Positions 25,438 through 35,689 of a stretch of 64,000 bases of DNA are shown here, piece after piece. Origin of the DNA: Zhengella mangrovi. Its GTDB lineage: Bacteria; Pseudomonadota; Alphaproteobacteria; Rhizobiales; Rhizobiaceae. The translations under genes and the position numbers were made by a program. How positions within the stretch are numbered: position 1 is the first letter of the stretch; each line of letters starts with the position of its first letter. The notes beneath the pieces are model-generated. The model made no database searches. It was not told the origin of the DNA and saw only the letters and a list, made by a program, of their open reading frames with translations. The stretch spans positions 1 to 64,000 of the forward strand of contig NZ_PDVP01000004.1 of NCBI RefSeq assembly GCF_002727065.1, in the 5' to 3' direction.

Positions 25438-27927
25438 TCAATCGCTGCCGCGTTCGATCATCTCGTCGAGCCTGGCGACAACCGATTTCGAAATGGAATG
25501 GCTCGCCCTTGTCTCAATCAACGGGCAGGGACCGGAAAGGCGTTTCAGGGCATCGGCGATCGAAAACCCGTCTGCCGCGGTCTGTCCGCCAAGTTCATCC
25601 CAGGTCAGTGGCATTGCCACCGGTGCACCGGCGCGATTGCGGACGGAATAAGGAGCAACGGCCGTGGCGCCACGTTCGTTGCGCAGCCAGTCGATGAAGA
25701 TCCGTCCCTTGCGCTTCTGTTTCGACATGCTGGCCGTGAAGCGGTCAGGATAGCGGTCCGCGCAATGCGATGCGATGGTTTTCGCGAAGATGCGGACGGT
25801 CTCCCAGTCCGCTCCCCGTCGCAATGGAGCGATCACGTGAACCCCCTTTCCGCCCGTGACCATGGGAATGGCGGGAAGATCAAGCTGCCCGAGCAGGTCG
25901 CGCAACCCGATGGCGGCGTCGGTCACGGCGCTGAAGCCGAGGCCTTCATCGGGATCGAGGTCGAAGACGAGGCGATCCGGCTGTTCGAGACGGTCTTCCT
26001 TCGCCCCCCAGACATGGAACTCGATGGTGCCCATCTGCACGGCGGCGACGAAACCCGCCTGTTGCCGGATCACCATGTAGTCTTCGCCGCCGCCGCCCGC
26101 TTCCTCGATGGCGATCGCATCGATTTCCCGCGGAAATCCCTTCCCGGCGTGCTTCTGGAAGAAGCAGCCGGTGCCGGCTCCCGAGGGACAGCGCAACAGC
26201 GAGACGGGCCGGTGCCCGGCAAGTTCGAACAGGCGTTCCCCCGCCGCGTCGCAATAGGCCGCGAGGTCGCCCTTGGTGATGCCGGCCTCGCTGAAAATCA
26301 CGCGATCCGCATGGCTGATCGTGATGCCCCGGAAGGCGGTTTCGGCATCGTCTTGCCTGTCCGGCTTGTCCTCGCGTGTCACCTCGCTGGCCTCCTTGTC
26401 GTCGCGCAGCCCCTGGAAGACAGCATGGCGGAGAATGCCCTGTCCGGTAAATTCGCTGAATTCAATCTCGGCAACGAGATCGGGCCGGACCCACCGTGCG
26501 GCGGAGGGCAGTTCTTCGGTCTGCCGGGAAAAGGGTGATGTCTTTCGCCCGCGACGACCAAGCCTTGCCTCGAGCGTGGCAAGGGTCTCGCCGTCGAAAC
26601 CCGTGCCGACCCGTCCGCGATAGACGAGATCCTCTCCCTCCATGGTGCCCAGCAGCAGCGACGCGAACGGACGGCCCCTGGCCGAGGAGGGCGAATATCC
26701 GCCGATCACGAACTCCTGGCGACGGGTCGCCTTGACCTTGAGCCAGGCGCGGCTTCGGGTGCTGTCATAGGTGCTGCCGGCGCGCTTGGCGATCACGCCT
26801 TCTCCGCCGGCATCGGCAATCCGGCGGAAGACATGCGCTCCATGTCCGGTGACGTGTTCACTGTACCGCACCGCCTTGCCCCGGACCGGGGACAGGAGAT
26901 CCTCCAGCTTCGCCTTGCGCGATTCGATCGGATCGCCGGTCAGGTCCCTGCCGTCGAGTTCCAGGAGGTCGAATGCCATAAGTCGAACCGGCCGGCCCTG
27001 CTTCAGGTCATCCTGAAGCCGGGAGAAGCCGGATCCGGACCCCGAATCCCGCCCGGTGATGACCTCGCCGTCGATCAGGGCGCTGCGGCAATCGAGGGCG
27101 CCAAGGGTTTCGGGCAACCCGGCATAGCGGTCGGTCCAGTCCTGGCCGGAGCGGGTGTACAGGATGACGCCGCCGCTGCCGATCGAGGCAAGGGTCCGGT
27201 AGCCATCGAATTTGACCTCGAACAGCCAGTCGTCACCCTCCGGGACTTCATCGACAAGCGTGGCCAGTTGCGGTTCGACAAAGGCCGGATTTGCCAGTCG
27301 CCCCTTGCGCTTGCCGCGGCGGCCGGGTGTGACCGGTTTGCCGCGTTTTCCGGAAGCGATGTCAGAAAGTGTCCGGTCGCTGACGACGCTTGTCTCGTGA
27401 GCTTCCGTCAGGCTGTCGCCGCGCGAGGCGAAGTCGTCCTTCTCCTTGATCAGCAGCCAGTTCTCGCGGCTTTCGCCCGTCTTCGGCTTCATTCGCACCA
27501 GGACCCAGTTGCCCTTCATGCGATTGCCATGGAGGGTGAACTTCAGGTGCCCGCCGGCGAGGCCTTCCGCGGGGTCGGAGAGCGGGTCCCAGACGCCCTG
27601 GTCCCAGATCATCACCGCGCCGCCGCCATACTCGTCCTTCGGGATCACGCCTTCGAAATCCGCGTAGCCGAGCGGGTGGTCTTCCGTTCTCACCGCAAGC
27701 CGCTTTTCCGCCGGATCGAGGCTCGGCCCCCTCGTCACTGCCCAGGACAGCAGCACGCCGTCCCATTCCAGCCGGAAATCGTAGTGAAGCCGTGTCGCGT
27801 CGTGTTTCTGCACCACGAAGACCGGCTTGCCGCTGCGCTTCTTCCCCGATGCTCCGCCCGGTTCCGGCGACTTCCGAAAGTCCCGCCGGCGCCGGTATTC
27901 CTCGAGCCTGTCCCTTGCAGCACCCAT
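25438..27927 (-). CDS. ligD: ATP-dependent DNA ligase D (PE-LIG-POL)
   Basis: 829 residues with three modules in the order found in Rhizobiales and Pseudomonas. Phosphoesterase: KHDATRLHYDFRLE (His42, Asp44, His48) and EDHPLGY (His84). Ligase: adenylation Lys239 in FEVKFDGYR, then motifs through the OB-fold. Polymerase/primase from about residue 545, with the catalytic FDLDPDEG pair of Asp. It repairs double-strand breaks by non-homologous end joining together with Ku, whose gene lies 3 bp upstream in the same operon. All three active sites look intact. Confidence 0.96.
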   Translation of the reverse strand: MGAARDRLEEYRRRRDFRKSPEPGGASGKKRSGKPVFVVQKHDATRLHYDFRLEWDGVLLSWAVTRGPSLDPAEKRLAVRTEDHPLGYADFEGVIPKDEYGGGAVMIWDQGVWDPLSDPAEGLAGGHLKFTLHGNRMKGNWVLVRMKPKTGESRENWLLIKEKDDFASRGDSLTEAHETSVVSDRTLSDIASGKRGKPVTPGRRGKRKGRLANPAFVEPQLATLVDEVPEGDDWLFEVKFDGYRTLASIGSGGVILYTRSGQDWTDRYAGLPETLGALDCRSALIDGEVITGRDSGSGSGFSRLQDDLKQGRPVRLMAFDLLELDGRDLTGDPIESRKAKLEDLLSPVRGKAVRYSEHVTGHGAHVFRRIADAGGEGVIAKRAGSTYDSTRSRAWLKVKATRRQEFVIGGYSPSSARGRPFASLLLGTMEGEDLVYRGRVGTGFDGETLATLEARLGRRGRKTSPFSRQTEELPSAARWVRPDLVAEIEFSEFTGQGILRHAVFQGLRDDKEASEVTREDKPDRQDDAETAFRGITISHADRVIFSEAGITKGDLAAYCDAAGERLFELAGHRPVSLLRCPSGAGTGCFFQKHAGKGFPREIDAIAIEEAGGGGEDYMVIRQQAGFVAAVQMGTIEFHVWGAKEDRLEQPDRLVFDLDPDEGLGFSAVTDAAIGLRDLLGQLDLPAIPMVTGGKGVHVIAPLRRGADWETVRIFAKTIASHCADRYPDRFTASMSKQKRKGRIFIDWLRNERGATAVAPYSVRNRAGAPVAMPLTWDELGGQTAADGFSIADALKRLSGPCPLIETRASHSISKSVVARLDEMIERGSD

Positions 27928-27930
27928 GGG

Positions 27931-28809
27931 TTATCCCGATTTCCGCCTGCCTGACGATTTGCCGGAACGCGACCCGGTCTCGCTCTTGCGTCCTGAACCG
28001 GAATTTTTCCTGCGACCGGATTTCTCAAGGCTTTGCTTCAGGGCCGACATCAGGTCGACGACATTGTCGCTGCCGCGGCCGTCACCCGGCTCGTCCTCGG
28101 TGGAGACCCTCTTCCTCTTGCGGGACTTGCGCTTGCTCTCGACGAGATCGCGCAGCGCCTCTGCGTAGTTGTCGTGGAAGGCGCCGGCGTCGAACGGCGC
28201 GGTCTTCCTGTCGATCAGCGCAACCGCCACATCGAGCAGGTCTTCGTCGGACTTCTCGTCTTCGATCGACGAGAACAGGGGGTCGGCATTGCGGATTTCA
28301 TCGGCGTAATGCAACGTCTCCATCAGCAGCCCGTCGCCGCAGGGGCGAATGGCGACAAGGTGTTCCCGGCCGCGCATCGTGATCTGCGACAGGCCCACCC
28401 GTTCCGTTTGACGCAGCGCATCGCGAAGAACGCGGTAGGCGTCTTCGGCCAGTTCGTCGGCCGGGACGAGGTAATAGGGCTTGTCGTAGTAGAGCGGCGG
28501 GATTTCGCAGGCACCGACGAATTGCACGATGTCCATTGTCTTTTTCGTTTCCAGGCGGATCGCGTCGACCTCGTCGGGATCGAGGAGGATGTAGTGATCC
28601 TTCTCGTATTCATAGCCCTTGACGATGTCTTCCTGCTTCACGGGGCCGACACCGGAAACGACCTTCTGGTAGTACACGGGCTTGCCGGTATCCTCGTGGA
28701 TCTGGCGAAAGGAAACCCGCCCGCCGGATTTGCGTGCGCTATGGACTTCCACCGGGATGGAGACCAGCGACAGCCGCAAGTGGCCCTTCCAGATCGCACG
28801 AGAGACCAT
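27931..28809 (-). CDS. ku: Ku protein for bacterial end joining
   Basis: 292 residues. The Ku core starts at the N terminus (RAIWKGHLRLSLVSIPVEVH) and runs through the YEYEKDHYILLDPDEVD bridge region; the C-terminal tail after about 235 is Lys/Arg/Ser-rich, as in Ku proteins that bind DNA and recruit LigD. It forms a ring homodimer on DNA ends. The gene pair ku-ligD is complete here. Confidence 0.96.
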   Translation of the reverse strand: MVSRAIWKGHLRLSLVSIPVEVHSARKSGGRVSFRQIHEDTGKPVYYQKVVSGVGPVKQEDIVKGYEYEKDHYILLDPDEVDAIRLETKKTMDIVQFVGACEIPPLYYDKPYYLVPADELAEDAYRVLRDALRQTERVGLSQITMRGREHLVAIRPCGDGLLMETLHYADEIRNADPLFSSIEDEKSDEDLLDVAVALIDRKTAPFDAGAFHDNYAEALRDLVESKRKSRKRKRVSTEDEPGDGRGSDNVVDLMSALKQSLEKSGRRKNSGSGRKSETGSRSGKSSGRRKSG

Positions 28810-28826
28810 GACTGTTCATCCTCCCC

Positions 28827-31019
28827 CTAGCCGGGCAGGCCCGGCAGCAGCTTGTCGAGCGTGACCGGGTAGTCGCGCACGCGAATGCCGGTCGCGTTGA
28901 AAATGGCGTTGGTGACGGCGGCCCCGGCGCCCGAGATGCCAAGCTCGCCGATGCCCTTGGTCTGGATCGGGTTGGCCCAGGGATCGCGTTCTTCCAGGAA
29001 CGCGACGTCGAGACGGGGCACATCGAGGTTGACCGGGATATGGTACTCGGCCAGGTCACGGTTGACGACATGGCCGTCGCGCGGATCGTGAACCAGGTTT
29101 TCGGTGAGAGCGGCACCGATGCCGAAGATCATGCCGCCGAAACATTGAGAGCGTGCCGTTTTCAGGTTGAGGATCCGGCCGGCTGCGAAGACGCCAAGCA
29201 TCCGGCGCACCCGCGTTTCACCCGTCACGGAATTGACGGCGACCTCGGCGAAGTGGGCGCCGAAAGCGGCCTGCTGCATCTCCTGTTTCGTGTCGCCGGG
29301 CTCGATGTGACCGGTCGCTTCCATGGCCTCGTCGACCAGGTCGGAAAGGCGGGTCTGCCGGTTGCTGACGGTGGCCACGCCATCCTTCAGCGTCATCTCG
29401 CCGGGATCGCAGCCGAGCCTTGCGGCCAGGGCGGCGCGAAGGTCCTGGCAGGCGAGGAAGACTGCCGAGCCGACCGAACCGGCGCCCCAGGAGCCGCCTG
29501 AACCGGATCCCGGCGGAAACGCCGTGTCGCCAAGTTCCACCGTGACGTCCTCCGGCGCCAGGCCCAGCATCTCGCCAGCCACCTGTCCGAGAATGGAATA
29601 GGTGCCGGTCCCGATGTCGGTCATGTCGGTCTCAACGGTGGCGGTGCCGTCCGTGTTCAGCCGGACCCGCGCCTGGGCTTCGCTGAGGATATTGCTACGG
29701 GCCGCAGACGCCATGCCGAGGCCGACCAGCCATTCTCCCTCGCGCTTCGCACCGGGCCTTGTGTTGCGCCGGTTCCAGCCGAAAAGGTCGGCGCCGGTTG
29801 TCAGGCAATCCGCAAGCCCGCGCGACGAAAAGGGCTTGCCGTTTTCCGGATGCCGTTCCGGAATGTTGCGCAGGCGCAGTTCGACCGGGTCCAGTCCCAG
29901 GTGATGGGCCAGTTCGTCCATCGCGTTTTCAAGCGCAAGCATGCCGACGGCTTCGCCGGGCGCGCGCATCGAGCCGGCGCAGGTCCGGTTGAGACGCGCA
30001 ATCCTAGTCTCGTAGTGCCGGCTGGCGCCGCCGTAAAGGAAATGCGTGGCGATCTGCACCGGTTCGCTGAAAGCCTCGCCCGGCAGGTTGGAGACCCGCG
30101 CATCGTGGCCGATGGCTGTCAGCCTGCCATCCCTGTCCGCGGCAAGGCGCACGCGCTGCCACGTCTCGGAGCGCCGCGAGGTCATCTCGAAGACCTGCGC
30201 GCGGGACATCACCACGCGCACGGGCCGGCCGATCGCCCGGGCGGCAATGGCGGCGGCGACCGCCTCCGGGCCGATGCCCAGCTTCGAGCCGAAGCCGCCG
30301 CCGACGTAGCGCGAGACGATCCGCACGTTGTCCGGGTGGATGCCGAGTGCGTCGGCCAGTTCGTTGCGATTGTATTTCAGCATCTGGTAGGCGCCGTGGA
30401 GCGTCAGCCTGTCGCCGTCCCAGCGGGCCAGCGCGGCATGCGGTTCCATCGGGGCGGCGCTTTGCGACGGTGTCGTGTAGATGGCGTCGATGCTGGCCGC
30501 CGCATCGTCCATCGCCGTGTCGAAGGCTCCCTGCTCGAGGCGTTTCCCCTCCGGCGTCTCGACCTCGCGGGCCGTTTCCGGATCGATGTCCGCAGTCTCC
30601 ACCCCGTAGCGGATGTCCAGGAGGTGGGCCGCGTGGCGTGCCTGCTCGAATGTATCCGCGACGACGAGGGCGACGGGCTGGCCGAAATGATCGACCTGGC
30701 TCGTGTCCTGTGCCGGCGCCCCGTTGGCGGTGCCCTGGGCGGGCCTGCGAACCATGCGGCTGTCGGTGATCACGCGCAGAACGCCTTCCAGCGCCAGGGC
30801 ATCACCGGCATCGATCGAGGCAACCCGGCCATTGGCGATGGTTGCGCGCACCAGCACGCCGACGGCCTCCGTACCGTCGCCGCTCTCGGCAGCATATACG
30901 GCCCGGCCGCTGACTTTCAGCGGTCCCTCGCTTCTGGCAAGCTCCCGGCCAACGGTGCCCTGTGCCATGTCGGCAAGGACGTCGGACTGGCGTTCGTCCA
31001 TCTTCAAATGCTTGTTCAT
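28827..31019 (-). CDS. paoC: Aldehyde oxidoreductase molybdenum-binding subunit (PaoC/XdhA type)
   Basis: 730 residues, the size of PaoC. Molybdopterin-binding segments include [21 protein letters not shown], the [13 protein letters not shown] region and [14 protein letters not shown]; the catalytic base Glu is in [12 protein letters not shown] near the C terminus. It oxidises aldehydes or N-heterocycles with water and passes electrons via the FeS and FAD subunits encoded just upstream. The gene overlaps the FAD subunit as ATGA. Selectivity for aromatic aldehydes is suggested by resemblance to PaoABC (YagTSR) but not provable. It has no signal peptide. Confidence 0.85.
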   Translation of the reverse strand: MNKHLKMDERQSDVLADMAQGTVGRELARSEGPLKVSGRAVYAAESGDGTEAVGVLVRATIANGRVASIDAGDALALEGVLRVITDSRMVRRPAQGTANGAPAQDTSQVDHFGQPVALVVADTFEQARHAAHLLDIRYGVETADIDPETAREVETPEGKRLEQGAFDTAMDDAAASIDAIYTTPSQSAAPMEPHAALARWDGDRLTLHGAYQMLKYNRNELADALGIHPDNVRIVSRYVGGGFGSKLGIGPEAVAAAIAARAIGRPVRVVMSRAQVFEMTSRRSETWQRVRLAADRDGRLTAIGHDARVSNLPGEAFSEPVQIATHFLYGGASRHYETRIARLNRTCAGSMRAPGEAVGMLALENAMDELAHHLGLDPVELRLRNIPERHPENGKPFSSRGLADCLTTGADLFGWNRRNTRPGAKREGEWLVGLGMASAARSNILSEAQARVRLNTDGTATVETDMTDIGTGTYSILGQVAGEMLGLAPEDVTVELGDTAFPPGSGSGGSWGAGSVGSAVFLACQDLRAALAARLGCDPGEMTLKDGVATVSNRQTRLSDLVDEAMEATGHIEPGDTKQEMQQAAFGAHFAEVAVNSVTGETRVRRMLGVFAAGRILNLKTARSQCFGGMIFGIGAALTENLVHDPRDGHVVNRDLAEYHIPVNLDVPRLDVAFLEERDPWANPIQTKGIGELGISGAGAAVTNAIFNATGIRVRDYPVTLDKLLPGLPG

Positions 31020-32002
31020 TGGGTCAATCCCGTGGCCTGCCGCAGGACGGCCCTGAGCGTGCGGTGCGCCAGGGCGATCTTGAAATCGTTGCCTCCATAC
31101 CCGCGGGCTTCAGCGAGAAGGCGGTCTGCGGCCTCCTGGAAAAGAGCCCCGGACGGGGGCTTCCCTGAGAGCAAGGCCTCCACCTTCCTGTCGCGCCATG
31201 GCTTGGGCGCAAGCCCGCCAAAGGAAACGGCAACGTGGTCGAGAACGCCCTCATTCATGGAGATGACGGCGGCGACCGAGACCAGCGCAAAGGCATAGGA
31301 TGCGCGATCGCGGACCTTGCGATAGACCTGTCGCGCCGCCAGCGGGGGCGGCAGCAGCACGGCCGTGACCAGGTCGCCGCTGTCCAGTGTCGTCTCCACA
31401 TGCGGCGTGTCGCCCGGGAGCGCGTAAAACTCGTCAAGCGCAACGGTGCGCGTCTTGCCCGCCGCCGACTGGATTTCCACGCTGGCATCGAGCGCCATCA
31501 TCGCGACGGCCATGTCGGAGGGGTGCGTGGCGATACAGCTTTCGCTGGTGCCAAGGATTGCATGGTTGCGGTTGAACCCGTCCAGCGCATGGCAGCCGGA
31601 GCCGGGCTCGCGCTTGTTGCAGGGCATGGCCGTATCCTGGAAATAGGGGCATCGCGTGCGTTGCAGCAGGTTGCCCGCCGTCGTTGCCTTGTTGCGCAAC
31701 TGGCCTGAAGCGCCTGCCAGCAGCGCGCGTGAGAGCACCGGGTAATGCCGGCGCACTCTCGGGTCGGCCGCCAGGTCGCTGTTAGTGACCATGGCGCCGA
31801 TGCGCAGGCCTCCATCGCCGGTCCGTTCGACCTGCCGGAGGGGAAGACGGCTGATGTCGATCAGCTTGTCCGGCCGCAGGACCTCCAGTTTCATCAGGTC
31901 GAGCAGGTTCGTGCCCCCGGCAATGAAATGCGCTCCACTGGCCAAGGCCGCCCGTGCCGCCGCGTTCGACGAAACGGCGCGTTCGTAGTCGAACGGCTTC
32001 AT
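31016..32002 (-). CDS. paoB: Aldehyde oxidoreductase FAD-binding subunit (PaoB type)
   Basis: 328 residues. The FAD site [13 protein letters not shown] is in the first 45 residues, followed by [15 protein letters not shown]. It then has the extra Cys-rich insert [21 protein letters not shown], which in PaoB holds an additional 4Fe-4S cluster absent from ordinary xanthine dehydrogenases. This insert is the strongest sign of a PaoABC-like enzyme. The C-terminal CO_deh_flav_C domain ends the protein. Overlaps link it to both neighbours. Confidence 0.9.
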   Translation of the reverse strand: MKPFDYERAVSSNAAARAALASGAHFIAGGTNLLDLMKLEVLRPDKLIDISRLPLRQVERTGDGGLRIGAMVTNSDLAADPRVRRHYPVLSRALLAGASGQLRNKATTAGNLLQRTRCPYFQDTAMPCNKREPGSGCHALDGFNRNHAILGTSESCIATHPSDMAVAMMALDASVEIQSAAGKTRTVALDEFYALPGDTPHVETTLDSGDLVTAVLLPPPLAARQVYRKVRDRASYAFALVSVAAVISMNEGVLDHVAVSFGGLAPKPWRDRKVEALLSGKPPSGALFQEAADRLLAEARGYGGNDFKIALAHRTLRAVLRQATGLTQ

Positions 32003-32517
32003 TTCACACCGCCTTTCGCCACTTGCCCGATGGCATCGACGATGCCGGAATAGGCGGAACAGCGGCAGATGTTCCCGCTCATGCGTTCCGCGATTTCCCT
32101 GGCGTTCAGGGTCACCGGTCCGTTGAGATCAGGTGAAACGTGGGACGGCCAGCCATCGGCCGCTTCCCGGAGCATTGCCGTCGCGGAGCAGATCTGGCCC
32201 GGCGTGCAATAGCCGCACTGGAAGCCGTCGCAGGCCAGGAATGCCTCCTGCAGAGCGGAGCGGCTCTCGTCACTGCCGATCCCTTCGATGGTGGTGATCT
32301 CGTCGCCGTCGTGCATGCAGGCGAGCGCCAGGCAGGCGTTGATCCGCCGCCCGTTGACGAGAACCGTGCAGGCGCCGCACTGGCCATGATCACAGCCTTT
32401 CTTGCTTCCGGTCAGATGAAGATGATGCCGAAGCGCATCGAGGAGCGTCGTCCGGGGATCGGCCTCGAGCCGATGGTCGGCGCCATTGATCCTCAAGCCG
32501 GTCTGGATTTTCGTCAC
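31999..32517 (-). CDS. paoA: Aldehyde oxidoreductase 2Fe-2S subunit (PaoA type, without Tat signal)
   Basis: 172 residues. Plant-type 2Fe-2S cluster Cys in [12 protein letters not shown] and the paired Cys of NACLALAC; a second cluster in the helical domain with CGYCTPGQ and CRCSAYSG. E. coli PaoA carries a Tat leader; here the protein begins at once with the ferredoxin fold, so the enzyme is probably cytoplasmic. The start is a GTG at 32517. First gene of paoABC; the next upstream gene is a small membrane peptide on the same strand. Confidence 0.9.
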   Translation of the reverse strand: MTKIQTGLRINGADHRLEADPRTTLLDALRHHLHLTGSKKGCDHGQCGACTVLVNGRRINACLALACMHDGDEITTIEGIGSDESRSALQEAFLACDGFQCGYCTPGQICSATAMLREAADGWPSHVSPDLNGPVTLNAREIAERMSGNICRCSAYSGIVDAIGQVAKGGVK

Positions 32518-32687
32518 GGGAACCTGCCTTGTGTTGTTGGGTCGCAGCGCGGTGCGGCGAGGGCGGCATGGCGATGCCGGATGCCGGATCGGTTCAGCGA
32601 GGCAAATGCGCGGATGATCCTCCGGGTTCCGTCCAATCTCTCGCGGATCATGCCGAACTCGTCTTTCCGTGGCCCGCCGCGCCGGCT

Positions 32688-32834
32688 TCAGAACAGGAGC
32701 AGCAGCGCAACCACGATGATTGCAGCGAGCCCGGCGACGAAAAGGAACCGTTCCTTCCGGCTTTCCAGCACGATCCGGCCCTGACGGGCATTCCGTGCGT
32801 CGAACGTCTGCTCTTTCTCAGTTTCCTCGGTCAT
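32688..32834 (-). CDS. 48-residue single-span membrane peptide (NARQG type)
   Basis: Between paoA and fadE the minus strand holds an intact 49-codon frame from ATG 32834 to TGA 32688. The first 29 residues are charged (MTEETEKEQTFDARNARQGR, then IVLESRKERF), the last 18 a hydrophobic helix ending in LLLLF. The ARNARQGR segment followed by a terminal helix resembles a small membrane protein common in Hyphomicrobiales genomes, often mislabelled as an ABC permease. Role unknown. The rest of the 505-bp gap holds 170 bp before paoA with nothing recognisable and 188 bp before fadE with a weak promoter candidate. Confidence 0.65.
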   Translation of the reverse strand: MTEETEKEQTFDARNARQGRIVLESRKERFLFVAGLAAIIVVALLLLF

Positions 32835-32976
32835 GGGTGCTTCCGGTGTTCCGGGCCGGAAATGAGTTTCGGCCTGTCCCGGAAAACGTACGGCGGGCCC
32901 GCGGTGTTCCGGATCCCGCCGGGCGGTATCGGCAGGACGAAACCACCACCGATGTCATCCCGCGAAGGAACAATCG

Positions 32977-33001
32977 GGAACCCGGGGACATTGACCGGGT
33001 T
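32977..33001 (+). promoter_or_regulatory. EcfG-like general-stress promoter candidate before fadE
   Basis: GGAAC-N16-GGTT, one mismatch from the alphaproteobacterial EcfG consensus GGAAC-N16/17-CGTT, ends 21 bp before the fadE ATG. The short leader is tight and the motif is short, so this is only a candidate. Confidence 0.25.
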
Positions 33002-33022
33002 AACAGCGATAGGATCGAACCG

Positions 33023-35263
33023 ATGTCCCTGCGCACATTCCGACGCAACAAGCTGACCCGGCCGATATTCGACTGGGCCCAGGATCAGCTTCCAACGCTT
33101 TCCGAAACCGAACGCGACGCGATCGACGCCGGCGAGGTCTGGTGGGACGCCGACCTGTTCAGCGGAAATCCCGACTGGGACAAGCTGTTGCGGATCGCGC
33201 CAGCCAGCCTTTCGCCCAAGGAACAGGACTTTCTCGACGGTCCCTGCGAAGACCTCTGCGCCATGCTTCATGACTGGGAGATCACACGGGCGGGCGATCT
33301 TCCTGCCAATGTCTGGCGCTTCATGAAGGAGAACCGGTTCTTCGGCATGATCATTCCGGAGGACTATGGCGGGCTCGGCTTTTCCAATTTTGCCCATTCG
33401 GAGGTCGTCCGGCGGATTTCCACCTGCTCGGTCACGGCCGGTGTGACGGTGATGGTTCCCAATTCGCTTGGACCGGGCGAGTTGCTCATGCAGTTCGGAA
33501 CGCCGGAGCAACGGCAATACTGGCTGCCGCGGCTTGCCAGCGGGCAGGAGGTTCCGGCCTTCGCGCTCACAAGCGAGCATGCGGGCTCCGATGCCTCGGC
33601 CATGCAGGACACAGGAGTCGTGTGCAGGGGGCAATGGAACGGCAGGGAAACGCTGGGTCTCCGTCTCAACTGGTCGAAGCGCTACATCACGCTCGGGCCC
33701 GTCGCCACGGTACTCGGACTGGCCTTCAAACTGGAAGATCCCGAGGGCTTGCTTGAGAACCCCGACGGGGAAGGCATTACCTGCGCCCTGATTCCGACCG
33801 ACCTGCCGGGCGTTTCGATCGGCCGGCGACACATCCCCTGCGGCCAGGTCTTCCAGAACGGCCCGAACGCGGGGACCGATGTGTTCGTGCCGCTCGATCA
33901 CATCATCGGCGGGCCGGACCATGCCGGCAAGGGCTGGATGATGCTGATGAGCGCGCTTGCCGCCGGGCGAGGCATTTCACTTCCGTCGCTGTCCTCTGCC
34001 GCCGCGTCCATGTCGGCCCATGCGACCGGGGCCTATGCCCGCATTCGGGAGCAATTCGGAATTCCAGTCGGCAAGTTCGAGGGCGTACAGGCACGGCTCG
34101 GACGCATGGCGGCGAACGCCTATACGCTCGATTCGGCACGACGGCTGACCTGCGCCGGGCTCGACGAAGGCCGGAAGCTCGCCGTCATTTCCGGCATCAT
34201 GAAATCGAACGCCACCTACCGGATGCGCGAGGCCGTCGACGACGCCATGGACGTGCATGCCGGCAAGGCCGTGATCGACGGTCCGAACAATTATCTCGGC
34301 AACTTCCACAAGGCGGTGCCGGTCGGCATCACGGTGGAAGGCGCCAACATTCTCACCCGCAACATGATCATCTTCGGCCAGGGCGCGATCCGCTGCCATC
34401 CTTACCTGCTCGACGAGATCCTCGCGCTTGACGAGCGGAACAAGGATGCTGCGCTTGATGCCTTCGACAAGGCCTTCTGGGCGCATGTCGGGCACTCGGT
34501 GAAGACCGTGTTCCGCGCTGCGGGCCGGGCCTGGACCGGTGCGGCTTTCGCCCCCGCACCGCCGGGGACCGGCAAGGCAAAGAGCATCTACCAGCGGATG
34601 TCACGTCATGCCGCGGCTTTCGCCCTCATCTCCGATTTCGCCCTGCTGACGCTGGGCGGTTCGCTGAAGCGCAGGGAAATCCTCTCCGCCCGCCTCGGCG
34701 ACGTTCTCTCCGAGCTCTACCTCTTGTCCGCGGTCGTGAAGCGGTGGGACGACGACGGGCGCATCGAGGAGGATTTTCCCCTTGTCCACTGGGCTGCGGA
34801 GGATTCGTTCGCACGGATTTCATCCAGCCTGGACGCGGTTCTCGCCAACCTGCCGAACCGGGCAGCGGCCGGTTTCCTGCGGTTCGTGACGCTGCCGGGA
34901 GGTTCCCACCGCGGACCATCGGACGACCTGACGCGTCGCTGTGCCGAACTGCTGCTCGCACCATCGCCGACCCGCGACCGTCTCACCGCCGGGGTGCGGG
35001 CCGTCCGGGGAGAGGGCGCCCTGAAGATGCTGGAAGATGCCTTCGCCATGGTCGTGGATACCGATCCGACTCGCAGCAAGCTGCGGCGCGCGAAGGTGCC
35101 GCTCGACGCGGCGGTCGGCAAGGGGGTGCTGACCGAGGAGGAAGCGCAGCGGCTGCACAAGGCCAACGAACTGGTCGCGCGGGTTGTTGCCGTCGACGAT
35201 TTCGAACCGTCGGAAATCGGCCGAGGCTACGACGCACACGAGCGGCGGGAGGCCGCCGAATGA
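33023..35263 (+). CDS. fadE: Acyl-CoA dehydrogenase, FadE/YafH-like long form
   Basis: 746 residues, close to the long FadE type. Active-site and FAD regions include IPEDYGGLGFSNFAHSEVV, FALTSEHAGSDASAM and the KAVIDGPNNYLGN segment. It performs the first oxidation step of fatty-acyl-CoA degradation. The start is ATG 33023 behind AGGA. The stop overlaps the ATG of a fadI remnant (ATGA), showing that fadE-fadI-fadJ was once a normal beta-oxidation operon; those two genes are now lost (see next features). FadE itself has no visible lesion. Confidence 0.9.
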   Translation: MSLRTFRRNKLTRPIFDWAQDQLPTLSETERDAIDAGEVWWDADLFSGNPDWDKLLRIAPASLSPKEQDFLDGPCEDLCAMLHDWEITRAGDLPANVWRFMKENRFFGMIIPEDYGGLGFSNFAHSEVVRRISTCSVTAGVTVMVPNSLGPGELLMQFGTPEQRQYWLPRLASGQEVPAFALTSEHAGSDASAMQDTGVVCRGQWNGRETLGLRLNWSKRYITLGPVATVLGLAFKLEDPEGLLENPDGEGITCALIPTDLPGVSIGRRHIPCGQVFQNGPNAGTDVFVPLDHIIGGPDHAGKGWMMLMSALAAGRGISLPSLSSAAASMSAHATGAYARIREQFGIPVGKFEGVQARLGRMAANAYTLDSARRLTCAGLDEGRKLAVISGIMKSNATYRMREAVDDAMDVHAGKAVIDGPNNYLGNFHKAVPVGITVEGANILTRNMIIFGQGAIRCHPYLLDEILALDERNKDAALDAFDKAFWAHVGHSVKTVFRAAGRAWTGAAFAPAPPGTGKAKSIYQRMSRHAAAFALISDFALLTLGGSLKRREILSARLGDVLSELYLLSAVVKRWDDDGRIEEDFPLVHWAAEDSFARISSSLDAVLANLPNRAAAGFLRFVTLPGGSHRGPSDDLTRRCAELLLAPSPTRDRLTAGVRAVRGEGALKMLEDAFAMVVDTDPTRSKLRRAKVPLDAAVGKGVLTEEEAQRLHKANELVARVVAVDDFEPSEIGRGYDAHERREAAE

Positions 35264-35295
35264 CAGAACGGCCGGTATACCTGATCAATGGCGCT
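35260..35295 (+). pseudogene. Acetyl-CoA acetyltransferase (fadI) remnant: first 12 codons
   Basis: ATG 35260 overlaps the fadE stop and has GGGAGG 7 nt upstream. It reads MTERPVYLINGA, matching the start of FadI-type thiolases (family pattern RPVYLIDGARTPF). After GGC GCT the match stops and the sequence continues in a different frame as fadJ. The reading frame from this ATG runs as nonsense to a stop at 35440-35442. The rest of the thiolase (about 400 codons in the family) is missing. Confidence 0.7.
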
Positions 35296-35689
35296 TGCTT
35301 GCGACCACCGCATCGCGGTGGACGGTGCCTGGTTCGGGTTTCCGGAAGTGCGGCTTGGCCTTCATCCCGGTCTTGGCGGCACTTTCCGCCTGCCTCAACT
35401 GATCGATCCGATCGAGGCCATGACGATGATGCTGACAGGTAAGTCCGCGCATACGAAAAAGGCCAAGGCGCCGGGAATCGTCGAATGCCTGTGCCAGGGC
35501 GTCGTGGCGGATGCCGACACGCTCGATGCGGCGATGATCTTCGCAACCGGGTTCGCACCGTTCCGGGGCGGGCCGATCCACCATGCCCGGCAGCGCGGCG
35601 CGAAGGAGATCGCCGAACGGCTGACCGTGCTCGCATCGCGGTACGGCCCTCGCTTTGCGCCTGACAAGGGCTGGAACAGCCTTGACTGA
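35288..35689 (+). pseudogene. FadJ-type enoyl-CoA hydratase/3-hydroxyacyl-CoA dehydrogenase, doubly deleted remnant
   Basis: An open frame of 133 codons, but its content is two pieces of a protein of about 700 residues. Codons 2-66 (ALACDHRIAVDG, then GFPEVRLGLHPGLGGT and MMLTGKSAHTKKAK) are the middle of the hydratase domain; codons from about 70 (GVVADADTL, AMIFATGFAPFRGGP, RYGPRFAPDKGW) are the extreme C terminus. The N-terminal hydratase part, the rest of that domain and the whole NAD-binding dehydrogenase domain are gone. It starts at an ATG formed at the fadI/fadJ junction. It cannot be an active enzyme. Confidence 0.8.

Noticed and set aside
35288..35689. Functional small enoyl-CoA hydratase
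   Set aside because: The N-terminal part of the fold and most of the C-terminal half are missing; the two segments belong to distant parts of FadJ.
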